Shown one piece after another: positions 61,092-64,000 of a stretch of 64,000 nucleotides of DNA (positions within the stretch are counted from its first letter, which is position 1; every line of letters begins with the position of its first letter). Location of the stretch: the NCBI RefSeq assembly GCF_000346465.2, contig NC_034011.1, forward strand, positions 1,090,636-1,154,635, in the 5' to 3' direction. A program made the translations under genes and the position numbers. This stretch comes from Prunus persica. Taxonomy: Eukaryota > Streptophyta > Magnoliopsida > Rosales > Rosaceae. The notes beneath the pieces were generated by a model. The model did not search any database, was not told where the DNA came from, and saw nothing but the letters and a program-made list of their open reading frames with translations.

Positions 61092-61495
61092 ATGTCTTCA
61101 TCATATCTCCCAGAAACTACTGATTCAATTGCTCATGCTTTAGAGGCCATCTGAAGCCATTTCTATTCTTTATCGCATTCTTGAAACCCATCTTCTTCTT
61201 CTGAAGCTCTACGGATAAAGGAAGAGGCTATCACAATAAATCCGACGGATCTTCTTAGGCAAGAAAATCAAGCAGAGGATCAGGCACATCTGATCTTCAG
61301 ATTTCCCTGAGAAGCGAACTTTCCTTCGACAGCGAGTGGAGGCCAGGCTTGCATCTCTTTTGATGGAAAGCAAGGAGTATTCAGAAGCACTAAGTGTCCT
61401 ATCAGGCTTGATCAAGGAAGTGAGAAGGCTAGTTGACAAGCTTCTTCTTGTGGACATATATTTGATGCGAGTAAGCTCAATTTCTCTTTGAGAAA
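61092..61495 (+). pseudogene. RPN6: Captured fragment of 26S proteasome subunit RPN6 (PSMD11)
   Basis: The plus strand begins MSSSYLPETTDSIAHALEA, the N-terminus of plant RPN6. Stops and frameshifts follow: SEAISILYRILE, PSSSSEALRIKEEAIT, TDLLRQENQAED, then after an internal deletion KRTFLRQRVEARLASLLMES, KEYSEALSVLSGLIKEVRRL and KLLLVDI, ending near LMRVSSISL. RPN6 is the lid subunit that clamps lid to core. Roughly the first 130 family residues are covered, minus about 50 deleted. CGTCG repeat fields lie on both sides, so the fragment is inside the transposon. It cannot encode a working subunit. Confidence 0.85.
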
Positions 61496-61609
61496 ACATC
61501 CAAATTATTATCTTTGAGACATGAGAGACTGAGAGAGGAAGAACTTGGAACCTTAAATGTAAACCGAAAATGAATGAAAGCGACAAATTTATAGAATAAA
61601 TTTTTAAAA

Positions 61610-63075
61610 CCAACGGCGGTCCTTACAAAAAAACCGCCGTTTAAATTGTAAAATCAACGTCGGTATGATCGACGTATATTACAGAAATCCACGTCGGTAA
61701 ATTAATAAAAACGACGTGTTAAATAATATACCATGACGCGAGTTATTACTTATGTACTTTAATTTTTGAGTTTACTACGACGGTACCTACAAACTACTGT
61801 CGTATTTATTTACCACGTCCGAAGTTAAATGTACCGTCGTATTTTGTAATTTATACGTCGTAGTTATATGTAACCGCCATATTATTTTTTTGAAATGGTT
61901 TTATATGTAAGCAACTTTTCGTCTACTTGACTTACACATTTGTTGTTTTTATATTCTTATTTTATTTAAATCTGTCATCCAAAAAAGAAACTTTACATAT
62001 TGCAGAATATTAATTTCCTTCGTTTTAAATTTCCTCCGGAAAAAAAACTCTATTTATAACGCACTGTAATTGAAAAATAAACTGAAAGGTCACGGGAAAA
62101 AAAATTCTATTCATAATTTAAAAATTAAAATCCACGTCGGTTATATTAAACCTAACGACGTTAAATGAAATGATTCCACGTCGAATGAAAAATATTGCGT
62201 CGTTTTAGTTAAAAACGACGTAGTTAAATGTAACCGCCGTATTATTTTTTTGAAATGGTTTTATATGTAAGCAACTTTTCGACTTACACATGCACTGTTT
62301 CCAAACCCGATTAAAAATTTCAATCTCCCAGAGAAACCTTTTCGTCTTTTTTCCTTGTCAGAGCATTGTCAGAGTTTCTCATCGTCTTCCTCTCGTCTTC
62401 TTCGTCGTCTCTGAACTTAAACATCGATCATCTTCCTCTTGCTTTCATTGCACGCAAAAGGTAAGCTTTCATTTTCACTATTTTGGTTACTGTTTTGCAT
62501 GCTCATACGTTTTTTGTTTGAAAAATCTTTTTACCTTTTTTCTGGCCAAAATCATTTTACTTCTTTCCAAGTTTGATAAAATATACAGACAAAGAGAGAA
62601 AGTTTCCAACTTTGAAGACAACTACATCAACTAAATAAGACGACGGTAGACCACGACGGTTCGTCAGTTGTTCTAGCGTCGTCTGAAAATTGACAAAGTT
62701 GTTTTTAAAATAATAGTCTTTTTTTATATGCTTGTTTAATTGCAGGTTTGATTTCGCTGAACAATGGTTTTTGTTTTTCCCTTATTTGATAAAATATAAA
62801 GAAAAAGAAACTAGGGTTGGTATCTAATATAGACGACAAAATATCTTATTGTTTTACGTCGTGTGAATGTTAATACCACGACGGTGTATTACTATTGACG
62901 TCGTATGAACATAAATACCACGACGTTATATAAATAATAGTTTACCACGACGGTGTATTACTATTGACGTCGTGTGAACATATATACCACGACGTTATAT
63001 AAATAATGGTTTTAAACATTTATTACGTCTGAGATTATTTCATTGCGTCGTCTAAAATCATATCATACGTCGTAT
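61610..63075. repeat. CACTA subterminal repeat field 2
   Basis: The same CGTCG/CCGTCGT motifs as field 1 continue right of the RPN6 fragment. Internal duplications: 61874-61922 repeats at 62231-62282, 62005-62150 repeats field 1 at 60780-60925, and a CACGACGGTGTATTACTATT unit recurs at about 62877 and 62946. A possible non-coding first exon lies at about 62290-62460, ending AAAAG before GTAAGC. Confidence 0.75.
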
Positions 63076-63146
63076 TTTTTTAATACCGTCGTTTGTGTTC
63101 TTAATGTTTTCCTGAAATATTTTCACTTGCAGTTTTGTCTGTTAAA

Positions 63147-63956
63147 ATGGTTTCTCAACAACAAACTAAGGATTCTGGCTCCAAGAAGCTTGGAATGGTA
63201 GCTCCTCAAGATAAGTCTTCGAAGGAGATGAAGTCTTCGAAGAAGATGAAGTTTGCTTCATCATCTGCTGAGACAGAACAAACCAGCCAGACAACAATCT
63301 CAGATGATTCAAAGACTGGTCGAGGTATGAGCACAATGCCTCGTGTTGTGAAGAGAAAGCTTCAGAAACTGAGGCCAATTGTTGAGTACAATAAAAGGGG
63401 GAAAGGTGTTGGCCAAGCACATATTGAGATGCAGTCGTATATTGGTGTGTTGGCACGCTCCAGGATCCCACTTGTGGACAAGAAATGGTCCCAAATCCCC
63501 AAGGATATAAAGGAGCAGATTTGGGAAGCAGTTGACATGGCTTTTGTCGTAGGCCAAGGGGGCAAGACCTCTGTTTTAGCTTCTGCTTCCAAGAAATGGA
63601 AGGATTTCAAGTCTACACTAACGAGGCATTATATCCTTCCATACACCAATGACAGGGAGAAATTAAGCCAACCCCCTGAAACATATAAATTCATAGAGAA
63701 AGCACAATGGAATGCCTTTGTAGCTTCAAGGCTATCCAAAGATTTTGAGTCTGTGCATTCTCAACATGCACAGATTAGGGAGAAACTCGAGTACAATCAT
63801 CGATTGTCTCGAAAAGGATATGCTGGATTGGAGGATCAATTGGAGGAAACCATGCCTGGGGTAGAAATTGATCGATCTACCTTATGGAAGAGAGCTAGAC
63901 AGGACAAACATGGTAACATCCCTGATCCAAAGGTGGCAGAGAAAGCAAAATTAATT
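63147..63956 (+). CDS. En/Spm (Ptta) family transposon protein, first coding exon
   Basis: ATG at 63147 follows a splice acceptor (CACTTGCAG, ending 63132). 270 codons lead to a donor GTAAGC at 63957; the frame also stays open to the window end. The N-terminus is Lys/Ser-rich (SSKEMKSSKKMKF). The body contains PLVDKKWSQIPKDIKEQIWE, FIEKAQWNAFVASRLSKDFE and YNHRLSRKGYAGLEDQLEE, the pattern of the plant transposase (Ptta/En/Spm) protein that accompanies the main CACTA transposase. By family it would bind element DNA. The codons are intact, so this element may be young or autonomous. The larger transposase (TNPD type) is not in view. Confidence 0.8.
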
Positions 63957-64000
63957 GTAAGCCTACTATCACTCTGTTTTAAATTTTTATTAAACTGTGA

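Larger units (their letters stand above)
60005..64000 (+). mobile_element. CACTA (En/Spm) transposon, left part
   Basis: Starts with CACTACTACAAAAA, the conserved end of CACTA elements, directly after the universal stress protein intron. It is followed by dense subterminal repeats, a captured RPN6 fragment and an En/Spm-type protein gene that continues past the window end. The right end is not seen. Confidence 0.88.

Noticed and set aside
61209..61613. A 134-codon minus-strand open frame in the CACTA element
   Set aside because: It is the antisense shadow of the RPN6 fragment, whose plus-strand reading matches a known protein.

Overview
The window is nuclear DNA from a flowering plant, most likely a woody dicot. 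I suspect Rosaceae, but that is only an impression. The base composition is AT-rich, genes have many GT-AG introns, and there is a plastid-type RecA, a glutamate decarboxylase with a calmodulin-binding tail, and many plant-type transposons. Exons were assembled by hand from splice sites and reading phase. For the five long genes, phases close across every junction except one frameshifted exon in the second decarboxylase.

Layout: 0-0.7 kb, the first coding exon of an HD-ZIP (class IV-like) homeobox gene, minus strand, running off the left edge. 2.9-12.2 kb, a chloroplast RecA gene (minus, 13 exons) whose large introns hold LINE debris and a MITE. 13.5-14.3 kb, a fold-back inverted repeat next to the promoter of a cytosolic NADP-isocitrate dehydrogenase gene (14.5-18.2 kb, plus, 15 exons). 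19.5-24.5 kb, transposon debris (hAT, MITEs) and an unrecognised repeat carrying an array of short palindromes. 25.0-36.0 kb, an ABC1/ADCK1-like atypical kinase gene (minus, 16 exons) with two solo LTRs in one intron. 36.3-37.1 kb, a second palindrome array containing a 33-bp copy of the kinase gene's own exon/intron border. 37.6-38.5 kb, two C/D-box snoRNAs (minus) behind a telobox/site II/TATA promoter. 38.8-42.5 kb, repeats, a complete small Ac-like hAT element with its 8-bp target duplication, and an ankyrin pseudogene.

42.9-59.9 kb is a tandem duplication of a glutamate decarboxylase (GAD) gene. GAD copy 1 is intact. Copy 2 lacks about 180 bp of proximal promoter and has a frameshift that removes the calmodulin-binding tail. 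Each copy is followed by a LINE fragment and the last exon of a universal stress protein gene. These downstream 2-kb blocks are almost identical, although the GAD introns are clearly diverged, and one block holds a 158-base N gap exactly as long as the matching sequence in the other. Recent conversion or duplication, or an assembly artefact, must be considered.

60.0-64.0 kb (window end) is the left part of a large CACTA (En/Spm) transposon. It has very long CGTCG-rich subterminal repeat fields, an internal mutated fragment of the 26S proteasome gene RPN6, and the start of an En/Spm-associated protein gene. It appears to have landed in an intron of the universal stress protein gene.

The host genes are unrelated housekeeping or metabolic genes and form no operon-like unit. 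The most unusual items are the palindrome arrays, the templated insertion in one of them, the RPN6 capture, and the structure of the GAD duplication.
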